A stretch of DNA of 25,074 nt from an uncultured Oscillospiraceae bacterium (GCA_900547385.1 URGQ01000020.1:1-25074), one strand, 5' to 3'; counted from the first letter of the stretch, positions 14,368 through 23,275 are shown. A program made the numbers and translations. The notes: generated by a model not told the origin, from the letters alone.

Positions 14368-15498
14368 TCATTCCCTCCTTAATCCCTGTGAAAATTTAGA
14401 TACAAAACGCTGCTGCACAATTCTTGTGACAAGGAACGCCGAGCCCATGGTGGCTGCGAATACCATGAGAAGATTCAGCGGCGACGCGAGCCTGTTCAAT
14501 GACAGGATCAGGAGCGTTCCCACAAGCGGGATCACATGGTATCCCAACACGAACAGATACATCCTTGCAAAGATAAACCGCTGTGTTGCGCCAAACAGAT
14601 GATGCACCGCATATTCCGGGATCCGGCGGCGCAGGATGCGATAGGTGTTCAGCAGCAGCGCACCGAATAAAACCAGCGTGGACATGATGTAGAACAGAAG
14701 ATACGCCTGATGGGTGCGGGTGCTGCTTGCGGCGGAAAGCCGCAAAAAGTTTTCCGTTGACTGTATCTCTGCATAGGCGGAATAGTTTTGATACAGAAAC
14801 GACCTGACATCGGCGGCGCTTTCCTCTGTGGGTTCGGCAAGAATCAGACGGTCTATGAACATATCCACCGATACGTGCGGAAACGCCGCGAGGGAAAGGG
14901 CATCCTCACAGGATGGCGAGAAAACATAGAGCGTTTTCTTCAGATTCTCCGATGCGGGTGGAATGTAGTGCAGCGGATGGTAAACGTCCATATCGGATGG
15001 AACAACGGTTACTGTGCATTCGTGATCTCCGATGCGGAGCGTATTTCCCTCGTCCCCGGCGCAGTCCGGCGAAACCGCGGCGATGGGTGCATCGCTGCCT
15101 GCCGGAAACGGGAATGCTGTCAGCCGGGTGTAGGCGCCCACATAAACGATGGTCTGCTGATACCCGCCGATGCCGGGGAGAAGGACGAGGCTGCCGAGGT
15201 TGTCATGCTTTTGAAACAGCTCCACGAGGCTCTGCTGCCGCCCACTGCCTGTGCTGATAGGTTGTGCGGTAGTTTCCCGGTCAGCCGCTGTCATAAGGCT
15301 GCTCAAATCCTTTACCCGCACCATGCTCACATCGTTTTGCGTAAAACGACGGATTGCATCATTTTGTGACGCGACATGCTGGTAGCTCAATCCCACCAGC
15401 ACGAAAGCCATGATGGACATTGCGGTTAAGAAGCCGTAAAAAACGACCCATCCGGCATCCTTGACCAAATCCCGGATCACCTGCCCGATCAGTGTCAT
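14368..15498 (-). CDS. FtsX/MacB-like ABC permease B
   Basis: A 376-residue membrane protein with the four-helix MacB topology: one N-terminal helix (about 16-38), a large extracytoplasmic domain (about 40-260), then three helices (about 265-285, 308-330, 336-358). The cytoplasmic loop RRRIPEYAVHHLFGATQRFIF is the FtsX-type segment that contacts the ATPase. ATG 15498 has a GGGGGAA site and starts 1 nt after the stop of permease A. It probably forms a heterodimer with permease A and uses the ATPase at 13672-14364. Confidence 0.85.
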   Translation of the reverse strand: MTLIGQVIRDLVKDAGWVVFYGFLTAMSIMAFVLVGLSYQHVASQNDAIRRFTQNDVSMVRVKDLSSLMTAADRETTAQPISTGSGRQQSLVELFQKHDNLGSLVLLPGIGGYQQTIVYVGAYTRLTAFPFPAGSDAPIAAVSPDCAGDEGNTLRIGDHECTVTVVPSDMDVYHPLHYIPPASENLKKTLYVFSPSCEDALSLAAFPHVSVDMFIDRLILAEPTEESAADVRSFLYQNYSAYAEIQSTENFLRLSAASSTRTHQAYLLFYIMSTLVLFGALLLNTYRILRRRIPEYAVHHLFGATQRFIFARMYLFVLGYHVIPLVGTLLILSLNRLASPLNLLMVFAATMGSAFLVTRIVQQRFVSKFSQGLRRE

Positions 15499-15499
15499 A

Positions 15500-16501
15500 T
15501 CATGTTCCCCCTTTCCCCAGTCGTGCGGCTGTTCCGCAGTAGCCCGCCCAGTTCAAAATCAGTGAGAACAGTACAAACCCTACCGTGGTACCTATCAGCA
15601 GCGTGGTCAGATCACTGTCCGGCATATAGGTCAGCCCCCGGTACAGCACCACGCTGAAAAGCAGAGCAGCAGTCAGTGCAATACCCATCGCCGTAAGGGT
15701 GGAGCGGAGGAACAGCCGTGCTTTTGACAGTCCAAACAAATGATAGATTTGATAGCGGCGGTCATTTTCCCGATACATGGTCAGCACCACATAGGAGAAG
15801 CAAAAGATCAAACCGAGCATGGCAGCGGAAATCGCTCTGGAAAGAACGCTGTCCGTCAGAAGCTTCGCCGCCAGCGCGGGAAGGCTCAAACGCTGCCGCT
15901 GGTCAGTGACCGTATAGCCGCTATTCTCAAATAGTGCCGTCAGACCACTGGTGTCCGTGCCATCTGTGAAGTACATTCCATCCTTCGCCCCGCTCATGGA
16001 CAACGGATAGAGAAACCCTGCATTGGAGATAACGGAAGGCACATCTTGTTCCCGATAGGTTCCCAGGACAGGCAGCCCCAGCGAGTCCGGCAAAAACCGT
16101 CCGTCGCGCACATAGGTTTCCGAAAAAGCCGCGTCCTCTGCGGTTAATACGCCCTGCGCGTCACAAGGCAGCGAAAGCCCGATGGCTTCACGGAGCCAAT
16201 CCGAACCGTCCAGGATGCCGCAGCCTGCGGCAAACCCGTTCTTGTATAGGATTGTCGCCTCGTTTTCCAACGCCCAGCGTTCCAGGAGCACATAAAGCTC
16301 ATCGGACGGCGCGGCGGCACTTGGCGTGCCTGCGTCCTCCTCCGGATGAAGGTATGTCCGGGAGACGTCCGCGACAGTAAAGGATTGCAAGCCCGACACG
16401 GGGCTGAAATAGTAGTCCGAGTAAATGATGGAAACGCCAAGCCCTATGCTCGCAAGAATCAGGATCGAGCATAGCAAGGCAGCCCAGTTCTTTTTTCGCA
16501 T
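15500..16501 (-). CDS. FtsX/MacB-like ABC permease A
   Basis: A 333-residue paralogue of permease B with the same layout: N-terminal helix (about 5-27), an external domain, and three C-terminal helices (about 230-250, 275-297, 302-322). The coupling-loop-like segment YQIYHLFGLSKARLFLRS between helices 2 and 3 parallels permease B. The start at 16501 (MRKKNWAALL) has GGAGGG upstream; the frame is open further to 16531, but that would overlap the previous gene. It is in an operon with its neighbours on both sides. Confidence 0.83.
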   Translation of the reverse strand: MRKKNWAALLCSILILASIGLGVSIIYSDYYFSPVSGLQSFTVADVSRTYLHPEEDAGTPSAAAPSDELYVLLERWALENEATILYKNGFAAGCGILDGSDWLREAIGLSLPCDAQGVLTAEDAAFSETYVRDGRFLPDSLGLPVLGTYREQDVPSVISNAGFLYPLSMSGAKDGMYFTDGTDTSGLTALFENSGYTVTDQRQRLSLPALAAKLLTDSVLSRAISAAMLGLIFCFSYVVLTMYRENDRRYQIYHLFGLSKARLFLRSTLTAMGIALTAALLFSVVLYRGLTYMPDSDLTTLLIGTTVGFVLFSLILNWAGYCGTAARLGKGGT

Positions 16502-16520
16502 AGCTTTGCCCTCCGTCCTC

Positions 16521-17156
16521 TCACAGCGCAATGTGCCGTGTGGCGCAATCGCTCACATAGGGATCATGTGTCACAACAACAATGGTTTTCCCCTGTCGGT
16601 TCAGCTCTTTGAGAATATCCATCACATAGCTGCGGTTGCGCTCGTCCAGACTGCCCGTAGGCTCATCCGCAAGGATAATGTCGGGGGATTTTGCGATGAT
16701 TTTTGCCAGTGCCACCCGCTGCTGCTCACCGCCGCTCAAGGTGTAGACCTTACGACGCTCATAGCCAGAAAGCCCCACCTGTGCCAACGCATCCGCGATG
16801 CGTTCTTTCTCTGCCTTGCCCTTTGCTTTACCGAACCGGGTGGCGAGTTTCATGTTGGCTTCCACGGTGTCGGTGTCCACCAGCCCGTAATTCTGAAACA
16901 GGTAGGACAGCTTGTGCCGCCGCAGATGAACCGCAGCGCGGGAGGAAAAGGACGGGTTTCTTGCGCCGCAGAGGGTGATGCTGCCGCTGTCCGGTGTTTC
17001 CAGCAGTCCTATGATGTTCAGGAGCGTTGTTTTTCCGGCTCCGCTTTCGCCCTTGATGGCGACAAACTCTCCGGCTTCAATATGCAGCGAGTAATCCCGA
17101 AACAGGACTTTTTCCCCGAAGCGTTTATTGATATTGGATAAAGTAATGGCAGTCAT
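16521..17156 (-). CDS. Lactococcin-972-group ABC transporter ATPase
   Basis: A 211-residue ATPase. Walker A GESGAGKT (36-43), LFQNYGLVDTDTV (86-98), signature LSGGEQQRVAL (140-150), Walker B IILADEPTGSLDE (160-172). The opening ITLSNINKRFGEKVLFRDYS and the GLVDTDTVEANM region match, from memory, the ATPases described as the lactococcin 972 bacteriocin export group. Start 17156 follows AAAGGAG and overlaps the permease stop by 4 nt (ATGA). Its partner is the large permease just upstream. The long frame to 17210 is not used. Confidence 0.88.
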   Translation of the reverse strand: MTAITLSNINKRFGEKVLFRDYSLHIEAGEFVAIKGESGAGKTTLLNIIGLLETPDSGSITLCGARNPSFSSRAAVHLRRHKLSYLFQNYGLVDTDTVEANMKLATRFGKAKGKAEKERIADALAQVGLSGYERRKVYTLSGGEQQRVALAKIIAKSPDIILADEPTGSLDERNRSYVMDILKELNRQGKTIVVVTHDPYVSDCATRHIAL

Positions 17157-19189
17157 GCTTCCGCTCCTTTCACAATCTGATAGAGGTTTTTCCGGGCAAT
17201 GCTGCCGCAAGCAAGCAGCGTGATCAGCAGCTCCGCGAGAAACGTGCCCAGCAGGATATTGTAGTCAAGCTCGATGGCGAGCTTTATGAGCAGCAGCCCT
17301 GCCGCTACCGCCCCATAGTACAGCACCGTCAGCACGAGATGGGTGCGAATACAGCTTAATAGGGAATGCCCTTCAATCAGGCGACAGGCGATCCTGTCCC
17401 TGTAATTGTCGCAATAGAGCCTTGCGCCGAATAAGATCAGGCAGAACAGCCCGATCAGCAGCACCAAAGCCTGTACGCCCCAAATCATCAGCATATAGGT
17501 CAGATGATGGACCATTTTATCAAAGGTGGCGGCGACGGTCGGTGTGGAAACGGTCGCCGCGTCAATCCCCGTTTCCCGCAGGATAGGTAGCAGCTCCGCA
17601 TACGGATCATCGGTGGGAACATAGAGGAAATACGCCCCCTGTGAACACCATGCTTCGATGAAAAGCCCGTCCAGCAGGTCACCTTCCTTGACTACAAGGA
17701 TGGGCGCGGGCAGAGCGCCGTTTCCCCCAAGCCCTGTGCTGGCGTTATAGGAGTATATGTCAGACGCTTTATCATCGTAGAGGACAATATTCACATCCCC
17801 GGAATTTCCCCAGCTCGCGCCGCGCTCCCGTACCTCATCCCGCCTGTATTCCTTGGACTTCGGAAGCAGAATATTCACATGGGTATCGGAAAGCAGAGCG
17901 TCACCGATCTGCTCCCCGTCCGGCGCATAGATGGGGTTGAACGCAAGGTAGTTTCGGTTGATGTGGGCATAATCCTGACCGTATGCCTCTCCCAGCATTT
18001 TCCCTTCAAACAGGTCATAATTAAAATCGTTGGCTGCCATGAGTATTCCATTGTAGCGATCCACTGTGGCATAATAGAACGCCAGATAATCCGCGCCCTC
18101 CGGTGCTCTGCCGGAATTAACATTGTTCAGAGGGACAGTCACATAGCCCTTTGTCTTTTGCGAACAGAACTCCGCTGCATGGAAGGTGTTGTAGATCTGC
18201 GTGATGTTCCGCATGGCAATGGTGAGAGAGAATAGAATAAAGATTAGAAAAGCAGCTTTCGCAAGCGTGTTTGTAATGTAGATCCCGCGCTTTGGAACTT
18301 TGCCCTTCACATACTCCGCGCTGCGCTGTCCGGAGAGGAACAACAGGGAGAGCAGGATGCCCAGTATCAGTGGAACGAGCAGCCACAGACAATCCCCAAG
18401 CAGGAACAGCCCAAATTGCCAGGTCGCCACCGGATGAAGCCACACGGCGCAAATCATGGCGGCGGCAAAAATCAGCAGAAAGCAAAGACACAAAGCAGGG
18501 GCAAAGGCTTTGATCTCCCCCAGCAGGATATTCCCCGTGGTATAGCCCTCCATTTTTTTCAGCACATTTTTCTTGCCTGCGGACAGGGTGTAGAATACGA
18601 TACTGACGCAGAGCATAAAGGCAGGAATGAACAGGAAATAAAGCGGCAGTTTGGTAGACAAAAGCCTTTCGTTGGTTGCTGTTACGGAATAGCCCAAGCC
18701 TTTCAGCGCATGAAGCACCGCGTCAAGCTGTCCTTCCGCCACATACCAGGTCGCGGCGGTCAAGTCATGCTGCTGTGCCTGCATGAGTGGATAGATGGCG
18801 GTATCTTGAAACAGCGAGGACAGATGCAGCGCCATAGCTCCCGGCTGCTTTGCAGTGGAAAAGAACTCGTCCGATTCCAGCCTCACGCTCCCTTTCCCGG
18901 TAGAAACGGAAAGAAAGCTGTCGGTATGGCTGGTCTTATAGTAGCGGTACAGTGGCTTGTCCCCATCCAGCTCCGCGTAGCGGTACATAATGTCTGCGCC
19001 GATCTTTCCAAGCGCAGTATCTATCTGTCCCAAAAATTCGCGGTTGCTCAATATCTCCGGCTTTTCGAGGATTACCGCTCGCTTATCCAGTATCATGCTT
19101 TCCTCTGCGTCCTGTGCAAAATTGAACAGGGATAGTACCGTAAGCACGGTCATACAGACGGCAAAGCAAAAGATCACAAGTTTTCTCAT
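17153..19189 (-). CDS. Bacteriocin-associated integral membrane permease (DUF1430 type)
   Basis: A 678-residue permease with about eight membrane helices: one at 4-24, a cluster at about 181-326, a large external domain (about 330-565), and three near the C-terminus. This layout and its pairing with a 211-residue ATPase match the bacteriocin-associated integral membrane (putative immunity) family that accompanies lactococcin 972-like peptides. It probably exports a peptide or protects the envelope from one. ATG 19189 is chosen for its membrane-helix start; its ribosome site (AGTAGGTG) is weak and a TTG at 19207 has none better. No lactococcin-like precursor gene is seen nearby. Confidence 0.82.
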   Translation of the reverse strand: MRKLVIFCFAVCMTVLTVLSLFNFAQDAEESMILDKRAVILEKPEILSNREFLGQIDTALGKIGADIMYRYAELDGDKPLYRYYKTSHTDSFLSVSTGKGSVRLESDEFFSTAKQPGAMALHLSSLFQDTAIYPLMQAQQHDLTAATWYVAEGQLDAVLHALKGLGYSVTATNERLLSTKLPLYFLFIPAFMLCVSIVFYTLSAGKKNVLKKMEGYTTGNILLGEIKAFAPALCLCFLLIFAAAMICAVWLHPVATWQFGLFLLGDCLWLLVPLILGILLSLLFLSGQRSAEYVKGKVPKRGIYITNTLAKAAFLIFILFSLTIAMRNITQIYNTFHAAEFCSQKTKGYVTVPLNNVNSGRAPEGADYLAFYYATVDRYNGILMAANDFNYDLFEGKMLGEAYGQDYAHINRNYLAFNPIYAPDGEQIGDALLSDTHVNILLPKSKEYRRDEVRERGASWGNSGDVNIVLYDDKASDIYSYNASTGLGGNGALPAPILVVKEGDLLDGLFIEAWCSQGAYFLYVPTDDPYAELLPILRETGIDAATVSTPTVAATFDKMVHHLTYMLMIWGVQALVLLIGLFCLILFGARLYCDNYRDRIACRLIEGHSLLSCIRTHLVLTVLYYGAVAAGLLLIKLAIELDYNILLGTFLAELLITLLACGSIARKNLYQIVKGAEA

Positions 19190-19219
19190 GGTACACCTAC
19201 TTTCCAAATGGTCAGACCG

Positions 19220-20170
19220 CTATTCGTTCTCACCCTCTCTTTTTATACCCCGCAGCTCCTTTACATTATAAAAAATACTCAATGCCAGCAGCATAGCGCA
19301 GTAGAACAGAACGCCGACTGCAAGGATCAGTTGAAAGTCGCGCCATTCCGAACAGGATGCAGTGCGAAAGCCCATGACACACAGATGCCCCAGCCCGTAT
19401 GCGATAGGGATCGGGAGCAGGCGCTCCACCCAGCGGCGGGATTTTTCTTTCCTGCGCAGCTTGAACCATACCCCGGTAAGGATCAGAAACAGGGCGATGT
19501 TGAATAGCAGCCAATAGCCCAAAGAAAGCCCCGCCAAAGCGACCCAGCCGCCGCTGTCGGGCGCGGTGCCGTAGATGCACACCGAGCTGTCGCTGGAGCT
19601 TTCGGCGTGTCCGTTGATAAACTGCGTGAAATAAACGAGAAGCGGCTTGCCGCTCTCCGGCGCTGCGGTCACAGCCTGTACGCCGGGTCTATGGAACGCT
19701 CTGTCCCATACGGAGGTCCACACCTCAAGATGGTAGACAGTGTTGCGATCATCGGGGTCGGCGATTTGTTGGAGCTTATAATTCGTGACCTCGTTGCTGA
19801 AAGAGAGCGTCACCGCACCGTTTGCTTCCTCCGTCACAGTCACCAGCTCTGGCGAATAGGCGAAGTATTCCGGCGCAGTCAGAAAGGAGATGACCGACAG
19901 CATCAGCGCCAGCAGCACCGCCGCCGTGCATAGGATGGTCTGCACCTTTTTCATCAGCAGTGCCTTTTTCAGCCGTTTCAGCGGCGCGGCGTCCATGTCG
20001 GGCTGCGGCTCTGTTTGCACCTCCACAGGCTCCCGCAGTTTTTCATGCTCCGCACGGCAGGCGGAGCAGTTTTCCAGATGCTCCTTTACAAACTCCGACG
20101 TATCCTCCGACACCATGTTTTCCACATACAGCGGCAGAATATCGCGGATGATACTGCACTCATTTTTCAT
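19220..20170 (-). CDS. Zinc-finger anti-sigma factor with membrane domain
   Basis: A 316-residue membrane protein. Residues 1-45 form a zf-HC2 anti-sigma module, with H31, C35 and C38 in KEHLENCSACRAEH, and ILPLYVENMVSED ahead of it. One helix at about 78-99 leads to an external domain of about 110 residues, then three more helices near the C-terminus. Such proteins hold the ECF sigma factor inactive at the membrane until a signal arrives. ATG 20170 has GGAGG 9 nt upstream and overlaps the sigma gene by 11 nt. The three extra helices are unusual for simple anti-sigmas and may sense envelope state or the cargo transporter. Confidence 0.85.
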   Translation of the reverse strand: MKNECSIIRDILPLYVENMVSEDTSEFVKEHLENCSACRAEHEKLREPVEVQTEPQPDMDAAPLKRLKKALLMKKVQTILCTAAVLLALMLSVISFLTAPEYFAYSPELVTVTEEANGAVTLSFSNEVTNYKLQQIADPDDRNTVYHLEVWTSVWDRAFHRPGVQAVTAAPESGKPLLVYFTQFINGHAESSSDSSVCIYGTAPDSGGWVALAGLSLGYWLLFNIALFLILTGVWFKLRRKEKSRRWVERLLPIPIAYGLGHLCVMGFRTASCSEWRDFQLILAVGVLFYCAMLLALSIFYNVKELRGIKREGENE

Positions 20171-20663
20171 CTTCGTCAACCTCCATTCCCTTTTGGATCA
20201 TTTTTCGTGCGCGGTGATAGGTGACGCACGCCCAGTTTTCCGTCTTGTGAAACAGCTTCCCGATCTCCTTAAGGCTCAATTCGCCAAGGGTACGCCACAT
20301 GAAAACCTCTTTGTACGGATCGGGAAGTTCATGCAGCAGATGTTTTACCTGTTGGGCATTCTCGCTGCGCAGCAGCATTTCATCCGGTGATTCCTCCGCT
20401 TCCGATATAAGCTGTTCCATATCCGCTGTATGCTCTGTCCAGCGGCTTTGTTTCAGATGGGTATAGTAACAATTCTTTGCGATCTGACACAGCCACACCC
20501 GGATGTCGCAATCCCCCCGAAAGCTGTCAATGCGGCGAAGCGCACGGAAGAAGGCTTCGCTGGTAATATCCTCTGCCAGCCGTTCGTCCCCACCGGACAG
20601 CCGCCGGACATAGAGGAACACATCCCGAAAATAGTCCTTGTATATCTGTTCAAAGTCCGTCAC
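20160..20663 (-). CDS. ECF-type RNA polymerase sigma factor
   Basis: A 167-residue sigma-70 family protein of the extracytoplasmic function class. Region 2 (about 5-75) includes DVFLYVRRLSGGDERLAEDITSEAF and IRVWLCQIAKNCYYTHL. Region 4 (about 105-160) includes LHELPDPYKEVFMWRTL and the helix-turn-helix LSLKEIGKLFHKTENWACVTYHRAR. It heads the seven-gene operon and presumably activates its own promoter. The GTG start at 20663 is supported by GGAGG 7 nt upstream. Its direct neighbour is the anti-sigma gene. Confidence 0.92.
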   Translation of the reverse strand: MTDFEQIYKDYFRDVFLYVRRLSGGDERLAEDITSEAFFRALRRIDSFRGDCDIRVWLCQIAKNCYYTHLKQSRWTEHTADMEQLISEAEESPDEMLLRSENAQQVKHLLHELPDPYKEVFMWRTLGELSLKEIGKLFHKTENWACVTYHRARKMIQKGMEVDEDEK

Positions 20664-20715
20664 CTGCTCACCTCCTTGTCCCGTTCACTTATAAGACTGC
20701 GAAAAACGAAAAATC

Positions 20716-20733
20716 TTACAAAGAATTTTGTAA
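20716..20733. promoter_or_regulatory. Palindromic operator-like site upstream of the ECF sigma gene
   Basis: TTACAAA (20716-20722), spacer GAAT, TTTGTAA (20727-20733): a perfect 7-bp inverted repeat about 55 nt before the GTG. It sits in an A/T-rich stretch where the operon promoter must lie; TTGTAA with TCTTAT at 19-nt spacing is a poor sigma-A match, so an ECF promoter is equally possible. A second, GC-rich hairpin ACTGCCG/CGGCAGT lies at 20773-20788. The rest of 20664-20860 shows no gene. Confidence 0.4.
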
Positions 20734-20860
20734 AAAATTTTGAGTTGACTACTTATCTTCCCATATTGCAAGACTGCCGCTCGGCAGTTTTCGCTGTCGG
20801 GCGGCAGATTCGGTTATGCAGTAAGAGGACCATCTACAATCTTTACATACGCCTCCAGCT

Positions 20861-21841
20861 TTACTTTTCACAGGTATTGGAGCTCTCATTCTCGTCTAAG
20901 TATCGCTCTCCGCTTGCAAGGGCTTCCACCAGCACGCCATAGACCTCCGCCAAGGCGCGGACATACTGCGGAAAATTGCGCCGCAGCTCACTGTCCTCCC
21001 CCGGCAGCGGAATCGGTCTCTGCATCATACGATGAACAGCCCTCCACACTTGGAGCCTGCTGCCGGGATAGGATTTTCTTAGCTTCTCGACCGCGCGGTT
21101 CTTCGCCTTCTCCACGGCGGACTCCTTCATCATGTGATACATCCCGATCTCTTTCAAGGCCGCCTCCGAGTATCCAAAAACGCCGTAGGCTTTGCCAAGG
21201 ATGTCCCTGTCCTTCTTCGGCAGGGTGTCGAACAGCTCCTGGAGAAGCTCGATGCAGACCTTGCGGTACACGGCCTGCTCCGCCGAAACGGAGAGCATCC
21301 CCGGCATCAGCCGCTCGTAGGGATCGCCGTCATAACCTTCCGGGACAAGATCATGCACACCGAGGAAATGGGTGTTGTAGTGAATATATCGGCTGACACG
21401 AGCCTCGGGGACGCCTAACTCCTCCGCGATTTCGCCGGTATCCTTCCATGCAACATGATACAGCCTCTGCGCCTGCCGGACGGCAGTCATCTCGTCCTTG
21501 CTCAACGCCATACAGCCAATGTTCTGCTCCAGCCAGCGGATCATGCGCCCCCTCAAATGCGGGTAGAGGTAGGTGGTGAGCGCGGCGCGGCTTTCGTCGT
21601 ATTCTCTGTTCTGAATCCGCGTCAGGAACTCCAATGCACCCTCACCGCAGAGATCGTCCAGAATCGTTTTCGTATACGCGGAAAATTGATTCGGATGATG
21701 CTCATCTACCATCAGGCAGTTGAACTCCGCTGCTGCTTCCTTGGCGATGCCGCGGATCAGACCGATGTTTTTATAGTACAGCTTTTCCAGCGCGGCTTCA
21801 TCACCGTCATAATATTGGCGAATTAGTTGCTCGTTGGTCAT
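20861..21841 (-). CDS. Sigma-70-like protein of mobile elements
   Basis: A 326-residue protein with sigma-factor features but diverged. A region 2-like helical block with LTTYLYPHLRGRMIRWLEQNIG lies at about 88-109. A helix-turn-helix TGEIAEELGVPEARVSRYIHY is at 135-155, and a region 4-like stretch LPKKDRDILGKAYGVFGYSEAALKEIGMY follows, with EKAKNRAVEKLRKSY after it. It is probably an alternative sigma factor or related DNA-binding protein switching element genes. It overlaps the upstream DUF6076 gene by 4 nt (ATGA), so the two are co-translated. Target promoters are not known. Confidence 0.75.
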   Translation of the reverse strand: MTNEQLIRQYYDGDEAALEKLYYKNIGLIRGIAKEAAAEFNCLMVDEHHPNQFSAYTKTILDDLCGEGALEFLTRIQNREYDESRAALTTYLYPHLRGRMIRWLEQNIGCMALSKDEMTAVRQAQRLYHVAWKDTGEIAEELGVPEARVSRYIHYNTHFLGVHDLVPEGYDGDPYERLMPGMLSVSAEQAVYRKVCIELLQELFDTLPKKDRDILGKAYGVFGYSEAALKEIGMYHMMKESAVEKAKNRAVEKLRKSYPGSRLQVWRAVHRMMQRPIPLPGEDSELRRNFPQYVRALAEVYGVLVEALASGERYLDENESSNTCEK

Positions 21842-23133
21842 ACTTGCTCACCCGCCTTTTCCTTCGGCGGACGGCCCCTCGGATTGGCCGTTCTGGTGAT
21901 CCCGCAGTGCTGGTAAACGCGCTCAGAGGAAATACGCTGCTCGAAAGCCTCTACGGAGATATTCGCGTCACGCAGAGCGTCATAGAGCAGATCCCGCACA
22001 TAGTCCTTGGCTTTTCTTGTGTCCTCCTGTGAGATCGCGCCCCGCTGCATATCCTTTGTGATGCGGGCAAAGGCGGTCACCTTGACTTTGACCTTGGGAA
22101 TGTCCTTCGCCAGCTCCTTCTGCACCTCCACCGTGCCGAACTGCCGGCAGGTGTAGCCGGGCGCATGGGGACACGCCCCTTCGCAGTACAAAGCATGGGC
22201 ACCGCTCTTGAGCAGAAAATACCGTCCGCAGATGATGCAGCGGCGGATGTTGTGCCCACTGTTCAGCGCCAGCATATAATCCGCTTTCATCAGTGCCTGT
22301 AAGCTATCTGTCACATGCTCCTGACAGATAGCGACAGAGCCGTCCGGCAGCGGCCGCGGCACATAGGAAAGCTCGTAGGCATCGTGGGTCGTATAGCAGT
22401 CGCCGTTGTTGCGAATGGGATTGACGATGAGCTTTTCCGCAATGCGTTCATCATTGTAGAAGCCGTAGAGTGCTGCGGCATAGTCCTCTGGGCTGTTATG
22501 CTTCAGCTTGGACAGACTAAAGCTGATGAAATTCCGAATGGTACCGTTGAAAGCGCGAATGTCGTGAAGATATGTTTCATAACGGCGGATGTACTTTTTG
22601 TAATCACGCCATGCGTCCTTGGTGGGGCCGATGGCACGAAGCATTTCGTAATAAAAGGCATCGCCCTTTTCTAAAGCTGCTTCGCTCGGATGGAACAGGT
22701 CAAGCGGAACATCCTTGACCGTTTCACTGCGCGCGGAGATTTCATTCGCCACGCGCTCAAGTCGTTCCCGTTGTATCTCCGCTGGCAGATCATGTTCCTC
22801 TTTCGGAAACAAATCGAACTGCCCCGTGATCTCTCGTATGACAGAGAAGAAAGCGTCCTCGCTCTCGTCCAGCAGCAGGCGGAACACAGCGTAGCGGCGC
22901 AGTACTCCGCATAGCGCTGCCAGCTCCTCGTTCAGCTTCCACCAAAGCTCTATGCTCCCGCTCTGCTCATATTCTTCCGCAAGGCTGGTGACCTGCTTCA
23001 TGCGTTTGCTCATGGGTTGATATTCGTCCGGCGACAGATTCAGCAGATCGGCGGTCAACATACCGGCAGTGAACTGCTGACCGTATAGCTCCAGCGTACT
23101 GCCATAGGTGTAGAAAACGATGCTGCCCTCCAT
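21838..23133 (-). CDS. DUF6076-like protein with Cys cluster
   Basis: A 431-residue protein of unknown function resembling, from memory, DUF6076 proteins carried by clostridial elements. A Cys cluster lies at about 299-331 (CIICGRYF at the start, then CEGACPH and CRQF), suggestive of zinc binding. The N-terminal two thirds are helical without recognised motifs; the end is basic (NPRGRPPKEKAGEQV, AT-hook-like GRP), compatible with DNA binding. Start 23133 (MEGSIVFYTYGSTLELYG) is set by AGGAGGGG; the frame opens further upstream but lacks a ribosome site. It is coupled to the sigma-like gene downstream. Confidence 0.75.
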   Translation of the reverse strand: MEGSIVFYTYGSTLELYGQQFTAGMLTADLLNLSPDEYQPMSKRMKQVTSLAEEYEQSGSIELWWKLNEELAALCGVLRRYAVFRLLLDESEDAFFSVIREITGQFDLFPKEEHDLPAEIQRERLERVANEISARSETVKDVPLDLFHPSEAALEKGDAFYYEMLRAIGPTKDAWRDYKKYIRRYETYLHDIRAFNGTIRNFISFSLSKLKHNSPEDYAAALYGFYNDERIAEKLIVNPIRNNGDCYTTHDAYELSYVPRPLPDGSVAICQEHVTDSLQALMKADYMLALNSGHNIRRCIICGRYFLLKSGAHALYCEGACPHAPGYTCRQFGTVEVQKELAKDIPKVKVKVTAFARITKDMQRGAISQEDTRKAKDYVRDLLYDALRDANISVEAFEQRISSERVYQHCGITRTANPRGRPPKEKAGEQV

Positions 23134-23193
23134 GTGTGCCCCTCCTGGTAAAATCTGTCCTACATGAATTTTAATCTGTCCATGCTTTCTCTC

Positions 23194-23222
23194 AGCATAG
23201 CATAAATTCCTCCACAATACAA
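23194..23222 (-). promoter_or_regulatory. Sigma-A promoter for the DUF6076/sigma-like operon
   Basis: On the minus strand, TTGTAT (23222-23217), 17 nt, TATGCT (23199-23194), about 60 nt before ATG 23133. Its -35 box overlaps the first hairpin of the divergent ATPase leader. Confidence 0.6.
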
Positions 23223-23274
23223 GCAGAGGGAAGAAACCACGCGCCGTCCCGTGGTAACGCCCCTCTGCTTTTTT
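23221..23274 (+). terminator. Intrinsic terminator 1 in the ATPase leader
   Basis: AAGCAGAGGG (23221-23230) pairs with CCCTCTGCTT (23261-23270), followed by TTTT. An inner stem ACCACG/CGTGGT (23236-23241/23250-23255) strengthens it. It lies upstream of a gene on the same strand, so it is either an insulator or an attenuator. Confidence 0.75.
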
Positions 23275-23275
23275 C

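Noticed and set aside
19190..19219. Search for a bacteriocin precursor between the anti-sigma and permease genes
   Set aside because: Only about 30 nt are available and no small secreted-peptide gene is present there or in 20664-20860.
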